Of a DNA stretch of 42,760 nt, positions 34,739 to 42,760 are shown piece after piece. The translations under genes were made by a program, and so were the position numbers. A model generated the notes under the pieces. It had not been told where the DNA came from and searched no databases. It was given only the letters and a program-made list of their open reading frames with translations. Position 1 is the stretch's first letter. The number at the start of each line of letters is the position of its first letter. Source of the DNA: Kiritimatiellia bacterium (GTDB lineage Bacteria > Verrucomicrobiota > Kiritimatiellia > UBA8416); assembly GCA_007129405.1 (NCBI GenBank), contig SKVN01000072.1:1-42760 (forward strand), given 5' to 3'.

Positions 34739-37372
34739 ATGAAGTATAGAAAAAGCATTATACCCTGGTTACAGAAACTCTTTTTTCTTTTTGCTTTTGT
34801 TGCGATATGGAAGACAAATGCAGAGTTAGCCGATATGTCCACCGGTGGTCCCTATGATCCGGAGGAGGAATATCGGTTATCCATAACGGGCATTATTGGA
34901 ACCGTTGCTGATGATCATATATTGGTCACGCGTGTAAAACGAGGCTCTCCCGTAGATAACGTCGTGCAGTCTGGTGATCGAATTATCCGCATACAGGGCG
35001 TTAGCTTATCCCGCGATTTGTCAGCAAGTATCCGCCGGCATATGTTGCGCCTTTGGCGAGAAAACAATGGGCGTCTTGCTCTGACGCTTGTACGGCCCGG
35101 GGAAGATAAGCAGGAAGATCTTGTGTTTGGGGTACAGTTGCATTTGCCGGCACCTTCCGGGACGATTCAGCACTTTGGTCCGATGGGAATCTTTGCGGCA
35201 TTACAGGAAGATCACATCGAGATTACGGAAGTGGTCAAGGGGTCTCCTGCTGACGGGGTATTACGAGCTGGAGACCGTATACATAAAATCGGTGGCAGAC
35301 CTTTGCGAGGGGACTTTTACAAGCTCTTTACCGAAAGCATAGACCAGGCAGAGACGGAAGCAGCAAACGGGGAGCTGTCGCTTGGGGTATTTCGCACACG
35401 AGAGGGCGATGCGGACGAGCAGTCAATCGATCTGACGCTCGTGTTGCCTGTTACCGGAACGCGCACCGAATCGAGTCCGTTTGCATGCCCGAAAACCGAC
35501 GCTTTGATTGATCGAGCAGCGGAATATCTCCTTGCCAGTGGTGATATGGGCCGCTTGAACATAGGCTTGTTAGGGCTGCTTTCAACAGGCGAGGAGCGCT
35601 TCATTGCATATGTCGGAAAACGTTTGCGCGAAGCGGATTTTACCCGGCCGGATCTGGATATTTCCATGTCGGCGTCCATGACGAGTTGGCCATGGTCCTA
35701 TCAGTTGATTACGCTTTGCGAATATTATCTGCTAACGGGGGATACCTATGTGTTGCCAGCCATTCGGACGGCTGCATTGACCTTTGCGCGTGGTCAGGAT
35801 ATTGCGGGCTTGTGGAATCATCGCATGGCGGATCCGGAGGCCAATCGTGGCCAGCTTCACGGCAGGCTTTATGGGTATGGCGCGATCAACCAGACTTCGG
35901 CACCGATCTGGATCGGGCTGATACTGGCGGAGAAATGCGGTATCGATGAGCCTGAGATCCGCCGTGCGATTGAGAAAACCCGCGCGTTATATGCAAACTG
36001 GGCAGGCAAGGGAGGATTGCCGTATGGCAATCACGCCGCCATGGAACACATTCTTACGAATAATGGAACAAGTGGGAGCGTGGCCGTGGGGTTCGCCTTG
36101 CTAGGGGACAAGGAGGCCGCAGCGTTTTATGGGAAGCTTTCCGCGGCATCGCATGGCGATATCTTTACAGGGCACACGGGGCCCTTCTTCAACTATTTAT
36201 GGTCTGGTCTTGGTGCAAATGTGTTAGGACCGGAAGTGTGGGCGGCCTACGAGAATCAGATTCGCTGGTTGCGGACGTTGACGCGCGTCTGGGATGGCAG
36301 TTTTCAATACATGGAGCAGCGTGGTGACATTTTTTCCTATAGCGAATTAAGTTCAACAGGGGCAAACCTCCTGAATATGGCGGCGGGTCGTCGGGCTTTA
36401 CATATTACGGGAAAAGGGATGGATGAAAACCTGTGGCTCCGAGGGGATGCGGTTCAATCTGCGATTTATCGACCAGAGCCAAATGAAGAAATGGCTTTGT
36501 CCGCGCTGTTAGAGCTTGTAGGTCATGTCTTGCCGCCTGTGCGGCTCGAGGTAGCCCGATCCCTCGCAGGGCATGCGGCAGATGTTGAAGAGGGTATTAG
36601 GGATATGCTTTATGAGGGCACGAGGGAACAGCGGATTGGTGCCTTACATACGTTGCGACATATCGAGATAGCGCATGTGGCAGATTCTTTGATGTCTATT
36701 ATTATGGATGATTCGGAAGATCTTTGGATTCGCGAACTCGCCATAGGTACCGTGGCACAGATAGATTCTGCTGATTCACTTGCGGGTGCGCTACTGCGTC
36801 TGATCGTATTGGATAAGCCCTACGATCGTTTTGGTAATTTGGATTTGGCATTAGGGCGTGCGCTAGTCAACATGCTCTCTCCTGATCCGTATGCGCACGA
36901 TTTGGATTGGGATGTATTCTATGCTGCCGTTTTGAAACTATTAGATCATCCACATATGTGGGCGCGGGGTGCAGGAATGAGATTGTTGGAGAACATTCCG
37001 TTAGATGAATTCTATCGGGTCGCAGACCGCGTTTTGCATGTGATTCGGGACGAAGATCTTTCGTACACCGCGTATCATGCAGATGGGCCTCGCCAAGCGG
37101 GGCTTGCTTTGCTGAATCGCTTGCAGATCGAAGAGGTTCTTGCATTGGCGATTCGAACGATTGATGCACCCACGGGGCAGCAAGGTGTTCGCAGGCGCAA
37201 CCGGATAAGCCTGATCCGTTCCTTTGGACGTGAAGCAGAGCTCGTAATTCCTTTGTTGGAGGAAGTGCTAGGCGATGCTGCGGTGCCGCTCGCCGAGTCT
37301 ATCCGGGGATCAGAAATGCGGCGTGAAATGATTCCTCTGGCGGAAGTGACGCAAGGAGGCGACGCGCCATGA
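34739..37372 (+). CDS. Secreted protein with two PDZ domains, alpha-toroid and HEAT-like region (DUF6288-like)
   Basis: An 877-residue exported protein. Residues 1-29 form a signal peptide ending near KTNAEL. Two PDZ domains follow: about 48-120 (VTRVKRGSPVDNVVQSGDRI) and 147-237 (ITEVVKGSPADGVLRAGDRI). Residues about 250-590 are helical with Trp- and Gly-rich turns (SMTSWPWSYQL, WAGKGGLPYGNHAAMEHILT) resembling an alpha/alpha toroid; the DUF6288 family seen in PVC bacteria has this layout. Residues about 600-870 form HEAT-like repeats (MALSALLELVGHVLPPVRLE). No protease triad accompanies the PDZ domains, so it is likely a binding or scaffold protein in the periplasm. It is followed after 25 bases by the OPT-like transporter. 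The ATG is preceded only by a weak AGG. Confidence 0.8.
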   Translation: MKYRKSIIPWLQKLFFLFAFVAIWKTNAELADMSTGGPYDPEEEYRLSITGIIGTVADDHILVTRVKRGSPVDNVVQSGDRIIRIQGVSLSRDLSASIRRHMLRLWRENNGRLALTLVRPGEDKQEDLVFGVQLHLPAPSGTIQHFGPMGIFAALQEDHIEITEVVKGSPADGVLRAGDRIHKIGGRPLRGDFYKLFTESIDQAETEAANGELSLGVFRTREGDADEQSIDLTLVLPVTGTRTESSPFACPKTDALIDRAAEYLLASGDMGRLNIGLLGLLSTGEERFIAYVGKRLREADFTRPDLDISMSASMTSWPWSYQLITLCEYYLLTGDTYVLPAIRTAALTFARGQDIAGLWNHRMADPEANRGQLHGRLYGYGAINQTSAPIWIGLILAEKCGIDEPEIRRAIEKTRALYANWAGKGGLPYGNHAAMEHILTNNGTSGSVAVGFALLGDKEAAAFYGKLSAASHGDIFTGHTGPFFNYLWSGLGANVLGPEVWAAYENQIRWLRTLTRVWDGSFQYMEQRGDIFSYSELSSTGANLLNMAAGRRALHITGKGMDENLWLRGDAVQSAIYRPEPNEEMALSALLELVGHVLPPVRLEVARSLAGHAADVEEGIRDMLYEGTREQRIGALHTLRHIEIAHVADSLMSIIMDDSEDLWIRELAIGTVAQIDSADSLAGALLRLIVLDKPYDRFGNLDLALGRALVNMLSPDPYAHDLDWDVFYAAVLKLLDHPHMWARGAGMRLLENIPLDEFYRVADRVLHVIRDEDLSYTAYHADGPRQAGLALLNRLQIEEVLALAIRTIDAPTGQQGVRRRNRISLIRSFGREAELVIPLLEEVLGDAAVPLAESIRGSEMRREMIPLAEVTQGGDAP

Positions 37373-37397
37373 TCGTATCCATGCATGAGGGGCGAGC

Positions 37398-39380
37398 GTG
37401 AGTGCAGTACGGGCTGTGATCGCAGTCTGTGTGGGCTTTTTCTTGTCCATCTTCATCTGGGTCGTTGTGCCGTATAACAATTTCCTGCTGAATAATAGCT
37501 TTGTCAGCGATGGATATCTGCCGGAAATTGTGATGCTCCTACTGGTCCTGCTTGTTCTCCTTGTCAATCCCGCGCTTGCACGCATATCTCCGGCGGCGGC
37601 TTTTTCACAGCAACAGATCATTATCATTGTCAGCATGCTGCTGTTTGCAGCCGTTATTCCGAGTAATGGCCTGATGCGGTTTTTCCCACATAGCCTTGCC
37701 ATGGCAACGCAACAGATCAATGAATCCGATGTTGTGGCGAGCGCGGTTTCTGCGTCTCGCTTGCCGGCAGCATTATTTCCCGATGCGATAGGCCCCGGCT
37801 TGGATACGCCGGTTGTCGATACATTCCTTGATGAATTGCATCAGGATGAAGCCATACCCTGGGGCAGTTGGATCGCGCCGATGTTATCATGGGGGGCACT
37901 GATTGTTGCATTCTGGACTTTAATGATCGGACTAGGCTTTATGGTTTTGCCGCAGTGGATGAACCATGAACGTTTGCCATTTCCTTTGCTGCGCATTTAT
38001 GGGGCACTCGTGGAACCACCGGCGGAGGGACGTGCTGTGGCACCTTTGTTTATATCACGGTTGTTCTGGATCGGGTTTGGGGCCGTGTTCTTGCTCTATA
38101 CAACGAATGGATTGTCGATCCTGACGGGAGGAGGTTTTCCTGCATTTCCCTTGCGGTGGGATATTTCCTATCTCTTTAAAGATGGCGTATGGGTTCACGC
38201 CCCTGGATTTCTGCGAGGTTCGCGTCTCTTTTTCCTGTTTCTAGGGTTAGCATACTTTATGCCGAATCGCTACAGCTTCTCCATTTGGTTTATGGTGCTG
38301 GCGTATGGCTTGTTTATCATGTTCGCACGCACCTATATGCCCTTATTTCAACCGTTGACGATTTATGATCAGACAAGTGGCGCTTTCATTGCCATGGCGG
38401 CATGGGTCGTTTGGTTAGGTCGAAGCACATATTGGCGCTTGTTCTTGTCGGCAGTAGGTATGGGAAGCAGTGAAGAGATTGATCCCGTGGGACGGCTGGC
38501 AGCCAGACTGTTTCTCGGCGGGGCCATGGGGATGTTGGTTTGGTTTATGTGGGCAGGAACCGGTTTTATTGCTGCGGTGGGCTTCGTGTTGCTGGCAATC
38601 GTCATCATGATTATGGTCGCGCGGGTCGTGGCGGAAACCGGAGTCGCATATATTTGGATCATTCCGCTGACGGCAACGCGTATCTTCGGTCTGTTTCCCA
38701 GTCGGTTTTTTCATATTGCCACGGTGTTGATGGAACGTGCCCACTACGTGGTGGCGAATCGCGCTTCCGCAGTCAGTGCGGCCGTCATGGCCATGCTTGC
38801 GTTAGGACTAAATCGCAATGCATCCGTCAAACACAAGGAGGGACTGGCCTGGTTAGGTCTGGGTGTTTTGGTGATCGGTTTTATCGTGTGCGGGGCGGTG
38901 CATCTTCATATGGGATATCATCATGCTACGTCTCTAGATGGAATCAATATGCCGGTTGCGGGAAGAGGGGCACAGATGATGAGTATTGATCCCATGCGGC
39001 GGTTACTAACTGCACGTGAAACCGGCTTTGCTTTCGGACCATTGCGTACGATGGTGGGCGGCGTCGTGTTTGCCATTGCCTTGCTCATGCTGTGTGCGCG
39101 CTTCCCGTCATGGCCGTTGCACCCTGTAGGGCTGCTGTTTGTATATTCCTCCATTGGGCTTCGTATCACGGTAAGCATCTTTTTTGGGTGGCTGATAAAG
39201 TCGCTTATGTTGCGATATGGTGGCAACAGAGCTTATCGGGCATGCATCCCGCTGTTTTTGGGGATCATGTTCGGTGAAATATTTGCGAATGCATTTTGGA
39301 CCCTGGTGCCTGTTGTGCAGATTCTCTTCGGTGCCGATCCGGTGCATTTGCAGCGTCTGATCATATTCCAGTATACGTAA
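37398..39380 (+). CDS. OPT-like polytopic transporter (DUF6785-type)
   Basis: A 660-residue integral membrane protein with about 14-16 hydrophobic segments and very few charged residues. The pattern (VPYNNFLLNNSFVSDGYLP near the start, PQWMNHERLPFPLLRIYGAL, ARVVAETGVAYIWIIPLT, VHLHMGYHHATSLDGINM) matches the DUF6785 proteins of planctomycetes and verrucomicrobia, which resemble oligopeptide (OPT) transporters. The substrate is unknown. GTG 37398 is the start, with GAGGGGCGA before it; it lies 25 bases after the double-PDZ gene, so both share a transcript and probably a process, such as uptake or handling of peptides or glycans. A strong inverted repeat follows at 39404-39437, which may help to end transcription. 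Confidence 0.8.
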   Translation: MSAVRAVIAVCVGFFLSIFIWVVVPYNNFLLNNSFVSDGYLPEIVMLLLVLLVLLVNPALARISPAAAFSQQQIIIIVSMLLFAAVIPSNGLMRFFPHSLAMATQQINESDVVASAVSASRLPAALFPDAIGPGLDTPVVDTFLDELHQDEAIPWGSWIAPMLSWGALIVAFWTLMIGLGFMVLPQWMNHERLPFPLLRIYGALVEPPAEGRAVAPLFISRLFWIGFGAVFLLYTTNGLSILTGGGFPAFPLRWDISYLFKDGVWVHAPGFLRGSRLFFLFLGLAYFMPNRYSFSIWFMVLAYGLFIMFARTYMPLFQPLTIYDQTSGAFIAMAAWVVWLGRSTYWRLFLSAVGMGSSEEIDPVGRLAARLFLGGAMGMLVWFMWAGTGFIAAVGFVLLAIVIMIMVARVVAETGVAYIWIIPLTATRIFGLFPSRFFHIATVLMERAHYVVANRASAVSAAVMAMLALGLNRNASVKHKEGLAWLGLGVLVIGFIVCGAVHLHMGYHHATSLDGINMPVAGRGAQMMSIDPMRRLLTARETGFAFGPLRTMVGGVVFAIALLMLCARFPSWPLHPVGLLFVYSSIGLRITVSIFFGWLIKSLMLRYGGNRAYRACIPLFLGIMFGEIFANAFWTLVPVVQILFGADPVHLQRLIIFQYT

Positions 39381-39403
39381 AACATTCGTGAAAGTGCATC
39401 ATT

Positions 39404-39437
39404 GCGCTCCATATTTTCGTGGGTGAGTATGGAGTGC
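39404..39437. terminator. Inverted repeat after the OPT-like gene, possible terminator
   Basis: GCGCTCCATA (39404-39413) faces TATGGAGTGC (39428-39437); nine of ten positions pair exactly and the other is a G-T pair. It lies 24 bases after the stop and has no T-run, so it would be an imperfect terminator. Its right arm is the opening of a dispersed repeat unit. Confidence 0.35.
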
Positions 39438-39493
39438 GGCGATCTGAATCGCCGCTTTGGGGGGCACGGAGTGCCGGGGGACGGTGATGGGCT
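39428..39493 (+). repeat. Dispersed palindromic repeat, short two-hairpin unit (copy B1)
   Basis: Same family as 7964-8026 in opposite orientation. Stems GCGGCGAT/ATCGCCGC (39436-39443 with 39448-39455) and GGCAC/GTGCC (39463-39467 with 39471-39475), then ACGGTGATGG. Non-coding. Confidence 0.75.
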
Positions 39494-39546
39494 TAGCGCG
39501 ATTGATGAATCGATGGTTTGCTATGAGTCGAGTAGGCTGTGGGGGG

Positions 39547-39602
39547 GCGCTCCGCTTGGATGAAAGCGGTGAGATCGCTTCGCTCGTCACCGCACTCCAT
39601 AT
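39547..39602 (-). repeat. Dispersed palindromic repeat, long unit (copy B2)
   Basis: Read on the minus strand it opens with ATATGGAGTGCGG (39590-39602) and closes with CTCACCGCTTT, like copy A2. Internal stem GCGGTGA/TCACCGC (39566-39572 with 39587-39593). Confidence 0.7.
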
Positions 39603-39628
39603 GGATTGGTGGTGGATATGGAGTGCGG
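39590..39628. repeat. Perfect 13-bp inverted repeat from two head-to-head repeat ends
   Basis: CCGCACTCCATAT (39590-39602) and ATATGGAGTGCGG (39616-39628) are exact reverse complements with a 13-base loop. It lies just past the stop of the GH2 gene and could stop transcription from either side. The right-hand unit (39616 onward) is degraded after GGCAT. Confidence 0.75.
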
Positions 39629-39649
39629 CATCATTCTGACGCCAAACGC

Positions 39650-42568
39650 TTAGTTTAGAATAGTCTTGATGATTTGAGGCGAGAGCTCTTGTAGTGGCTT
39701 TTGGGTTGCGCCGTCTGCGTAAGCATAGAGACACTTGAGCAGTTGACGTGCTTCGGGATGTTTCTGTAAACCCATTACGTCTATTGTGCAGACAATCAAA
39801 CGGCCTTTGCCGACTTTTGCCTCGAGAATGAGGCCCAACTTATGATTGCGGTCGAAACCATCGATCACTTGTACGACCGGACGGAATTTGTGCGGTGTAT
39901 CATTCAGGATCATCGGGTCGCAATGCTTGACCAGTTGCCACCATTGCCAGTTGGAATGGAACTCCGTTGGAAAATCCTTGAAGAGTGGATGCTTCGGGTC
40001 GAGCAGAATTCCTTGTGTTCCTGGAAACTGCTTGCCATCCGGAGTTTTTTTGTTGCCTATACGGAACATGGGTGACCAGAATCCCGTCTGGAAAGCCATC
40101 CGAACGGTTCTCTTGAGAGCACCGGGTCTGGTCAAAAGCAGTACGGTTGCGCCTGCCTCCAAATCGGTTTGCACTTTGCGGTTCAGGCTCCGTGTAACCG
40201 TGACTCCTTTTGGTGCTGCAATGATATTCTGACCTTGAAGATTTTTCAAACCCTTAGCAGCGGCAAGGGATTGCCGCCCTCCATGTTCATATGACATTTT
40301 GGAGGGACGCAATCCTTTGCGTCCGCTACCAAGGTCTTGTTGTATCGTGATATCCGGGTATACCCAGATATCGTAGCTATTTTTGTACGGCGTGCCTGGA
40401 ATCGCAATTGTAACCTGTAGTTTCTCGGCTTTTTTAATGCCGCTGAGATCGGCGGAGAACAAATCGACATCGGTTACATTGCCTGTGGGAATGTCCATTG
40501 TGCGGGTCTGTCCCTTGGCAACGACTTTCTTGTTGGCTGTAATGGTCCAGGTCAGATGTTTCTGGATAAAATCTTTGGGGCCATAATGCGCAATGCGAAT
40601 GCGGCCATGGAAGGTTTCCGTATTGGTCCATGTGTATTTCGTCATCCAGAGTAGGGGCACCGTTTCGCAACAGAATGCTCGCCATGCTGCGGGGGAGATA
40701 AGGCCTTTTGAATCCATAAATGCGTCTAGAATGCCGACCAGAGCAGTACCTTGACCGCTGAAGTCCATGAGGTCGAGGAGATGAAATCCACCATGGCCGG
40801 CGGTTCGCAAGCAGGCCTCGATATCCTCGCGATGGCAAATTACAGATAGTGCGCCAGATGCCTTGAGAAAGTCCCGTGCTTGATTGAGCATTCCCGCGGC
40901 TTTGAGTCGTTCCCGGAATATTTCAAAATTGCGAGCACGTAAGACACCCGTGTACTTTTTGATTTCGCGATAGTCTGGGTATACTTCGAATTCACCATTT
41001 TCGTGGGTGATAACGGGAATCGGTACCCCTTGGATGGCTGAACCATATTCGACGGTTGTGGATGGGGCTTGGTGGTCAATGTGGAGATTCGATTCAAACG
41101 ATGCTCCCCGCACGGGACGTTTCCTGGATGTGCCACGTGTGACCCAGAAATCGTCTCCCTCCCGGCGGCCGATATCCCAATGGAAGTGCCCCGAGCCCAT
41201 GGCATACAAATGACGATTGTCAATCGAACGGAAGTGATCGCAAATACCCTTCATGACGCTCTCATCACCACCGAGTTCGTTGCCGAGCGTTAGCATCACA
41301 AATGAGGGGTGGTTGCCGTAGGCTTTCAGAATACGTTCTCCTTCTCGCAGCAGATAGGCGGTCCGGATGGCAGGGGGACCGCCATCGCCCTCCAGCTCGT
41401 CCAGCGTTTCATAAGCTTCTGCAGGGGGGCGATAATCCTTGTTGTCGGGGGCGGTGATTTCGCGTTTGTTGGGGAGCTCCGCCAACAGGTACATGCCTAG
41501 TTCATCTGCCGCTGCAAAAGCTGCTTCGGGTGGACACCAGGAGTGGAACCGGTAATGATTCAGTCCGTATGATTTGGCAATAGAAAGCAACCGCATCCAT
41601 TCTTGCTTTTCCATGGGGGCATATCCCGTAAGCGGGAAGATGGCACTGTCCACGCGCCCTCGCAGGTAGGTTGGGCGGCCGTTAATCACAAACTGACCGC
41701 GGTCCGTAGCAAAGTTGCGCAAGCCGCACACGACACTGCAAGTATCTTGCCGCCACGTGGCGACCGGCATGGCCTTTGTTTCCAGCGTGACGCGCAGCAA
41801 GGCTGGGTTGAACTCGTCCCAGCAACAAATGGAGTCGGGAATTCCGATGGTTGCTGCTGTTTGGGTGACGCGTTCCCGTAACAATGTGCCACTCTCTACC
41901 GCAGGAATTGCCGGGGCCTTCTTTCCTAAAAACTCGGCTTTCCAGATGAAGTCAGCAGCACCACTCCAGTTCGTTTCGTTGATGATTGTAGCTTTAACCT
42001 GAATTTTACGTTCTGCTGCGTTTGGATATGCTTGCAGACTCTGAATCCAGATGGGCTCCCTTGCGGTGAGGGTTATCTTCCCAAGGATTCCGTTCCAATT
42101 GGTTTGGGTACGCTCATCCACTTGGTGGCAGGGACCTACGGGAGGCAGTTTCGCGTTATCAATCAAAATGGTAATGGTATGCTTGCCGGGTGTCAGCAAT
42201 TTGGATAAATCGAATTCATGGGGGGTCGACAAGGAGTCATCACTACCGGTCCATTTTTCATCCACCCAGACCTGACTGTTTTTGGTGCGTTCCAGAAAAA
42301 GAAAGACTTTTTTGTTTTTCCATGCTGCCGGAATATCAACTTCCTGCTGATACCATGCGGGGCCGATCCAGCGGTACAAACGCGAAAGCCTATCGGCACA
42401 GGCTTCGTTCGTGACCTCGCCATAGCCGGCTTCATCGGTGGTTCCGGGGAGAGAGATGGTGTCGGGCAATTTCTTGTTGAACCAGCGCTGTTTAATGCCT
42501 TGGTTCTGTGGATCCAGTTTGAACCGCCATGTACCTGCGAGCGAAAGCGTGTTTTCAGAAGTAGCCAT
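39650..42568 (-). CDS. Glycoside hydrolase family 2 (beta-galactosidase-like)
   Basis: About 972 residues. The family-2 order is visible: N-terminal jelly roll (SLAGTWRFKLDP, SLPGTTDEAGYG, AWYQQEVDIPAAW), an immunoglobulin-like domain, then a TIM barrel from about residue 295 (GQFVINGRPTYLRGR). The acid/base glutamate is Glu431 in LTLGNELGGDE and the nucleophile is probably Glu523 in PVITHENGEFEVYP, followed by EIKKYTGVLRARNFEIF, a pattern of PVC-type GH2 enzymes. The C-terminal 250 residues are extra beta and alpha/beta domains. No signal peptide is seen from ATG 42568, so it may be cytoplasmic and act on imported oligosaccharides. AAAGGA lies about 8 bases before the ATG; a longer frame to 42646 looks like read-through. 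Repeat units flank it on both sides. Confidence 0.88.
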   Translation of the reverse strand: MATSENTLSLAGTWRFKLDPQNQGIKQRWFNKKLPDTISLPGTTDEAGYGEVTNEACADRLSRLYRWIGPAWYQQEVDIPAAWKNKKVFLFLERTKNSQVWVDEKWTGSDDSLSTPHEFDLSKLLTPGKHTITILIDNAKLPPVGPCHQVDERTQTNWNGILGKITLTAREPIWIQSLQAYPNAAERKIQVKATIINETNWSGAADFIWKAEFLGKKAPAIPAVESGTLLRERVTQTAATIGIPDSICCWDEFNPALLRVTLETKAMPVATWRQDTCSVVCGLRNFATDRGQFVINGRPTYLRGRVDSAIFPLTGYAPMEKQEWMRLLSIAKSYGLNHYRFHSWCPPEAAFAAADELGMYLLAELPNKREITAPDNKDYRPPAEAYETLDELEGDGGPPAIRTAYLLREGERILKAYGNHPSFVMLTLGNELGGDESVMKGICDHFRSIDNRHLYAMGSGHFHWDIGRREGDDFWVTRGTSRKRPVRGASFESNLHIDHQAPSTTVEYGSAIQGVPIPVITHENGEFEVYPDYREIKKYTGVLRARNFEIFRERLKAAGMLNQARDFLKASGALSVICHREDIEACLRTAGHGGFHLLDLMDFSGQGTALVGILDAFMDSKGLISPAAWRAFCCETVPLLWMTKYTWTNTETFHGRIRIAHYGPKDFIQKHLTWTITANKKVVAKGQTRTMDIPTGNVTDVDLFSADLSGIKKAEKLQVTIAIPGTPYKNSYDIWVYPDITIQQDLGSGRKGLRPSKMSYEHGGRQSLAAAKGLKNLQGQNIIAAPKGVTVTRSLNRKVQTDLEAGATVLLLTRPGALKRTVRMAFQTGFWSPMFRIGNKKTPDGKQFPGTQGILLDPKHPLFKDFPTEFHSNWQWWQLVKHCDPMILNDTPHKFRPVVQVIDGFDRNHKLGLILEAKVGKGRLIVCTIDVMGLQKHPEARQLLKCLYAYADGATQKPLQELSPQIIKTILN

Positions 42569-42689
42569 CCTAGTCGTCCTTTTACTATTTTGAGCAAAAA
42601 TACTATTGCAATAGCTGCATCCTAAACGGCATTGTTTATAACTCAACGATTTTTTCAGTCACTGCGTTGGGTGGTGCGCCTCGTCGCTT

Positions 42690-42760
42690 CGCTCCCCCCA
42701 AAGCGGTGCGGTCGCTATCGCTCGCCTGTCGCGCCGTAGCGTATTCGCGAAGGGGGAGCA
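42690..42760 (-). repeat. Dispersed palindromic repeat, long unit cut by the window edge (copy C)
   Basis: The reverse complement of 42700-42740 matches 8095-8135 at about 33 of 41 positions, with the shared CCGCTTTGG then GGGAGCGA end. The unit continues outside the window. Confidence 0.65.

Overview
The window is a gene-dense bacterial chromosome segment with about 31 protein-coding genes on both strands. I saw no rRNA, tRNA, transposase, integrase, phage gene or CRISPR array. The family mix points to the Planctomycetota-Verrucomicrobiota-Chlamydiota superphylum, most likely a Kiritimatiellota or Verrucomicrobiota-like Gram-negative. The pointers are a secreted phospholipase-D-like protein with an SHD1-type N-terminal domain, a protein with two PDZ domains resembling DUF6288, an OPT-like transporter resembling DUF6785, a DUF1576 membrane protein and dispersed GGAGTGCGG-type palindromic repeats. 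This placement is an inference from recognised families, not from a marker gene.

Layout. (1) 1-7086, plus strand, tightly packed: a TPR protein cut by the window edge, a cysteine-cluster protein, a nitrilase-family amidohydrolase, a DUF1576 membrane protein with an overlapping small acidic protein, epoxyqueuosine reductase (queG), and a CPA2-type cation:proton antiporter overlapping by 4 bases a two-domain PTS-EIIA/PII-like regulator. (2) 7101-9267, minus strand: SHD1-phospholipase D protein, a repeat region, a small coiled-coil protein and a metallo-beta-lactamase-fold hydrolase. (3) 9459-14076, plus strand: aspartate-type aminotransferase, OFA-type MFS transporter and a FecA-like TonB-dependent receptor. 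(4) 14073-18422, minus strand: an ASKHA/ROK-like kinase with a long N-terminal extension, a site-2 protease, a methyltransferase and an SDR epimerase. (5) 18596-24083: a GT4 glycosyltransferase overlapping a large GT-C-like membrane protein, a lipoprotein on the other strand and a second methyltransferase. (6) 24126-32708, minus strand: a surface-polysaccharide cluster, in transcription order hexapeptide acyltransferase, SGNH lipoprotein, GT-C-like membrane protein, GT4, NodB deacetylase, UbiA-family prenyltransferase and Wzx-like flippase. (7) 32970-39380, plus strand: an orphan hybrid histidine kinase, the double-PDZ protein and the OPT-like transporter. (8) 39381-42760: a GH2 glycosidase on the minus strand, flanked on both sides by members of the dispersed repeat family.

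How the genes work together. The 18.6-32.7 kb genes form a coherent glycan factory: cytoplasmic GT4 enzymes and epimerase, a UbiA enzyme that could make a polyprenyl-phosphate sugar donor, GT-C proteins that would use such donors outside the membrane, a flippase, and deacetylase, acyltransferase and SGNH functions for trimming or decoration. The divergent histidine kinase is a candidate regulator. The antiporter and EIIA-PII protein look like a transporter with its own dedicated regulator. The most interesting items to follow up are that antiporter-regulator pair, the repeat family bracketing the GH2 gene, the UbiA/GT-C glycan cluster, the H-box variant in the hybrid kinase and a foldable leader before the double-PDZ gene.
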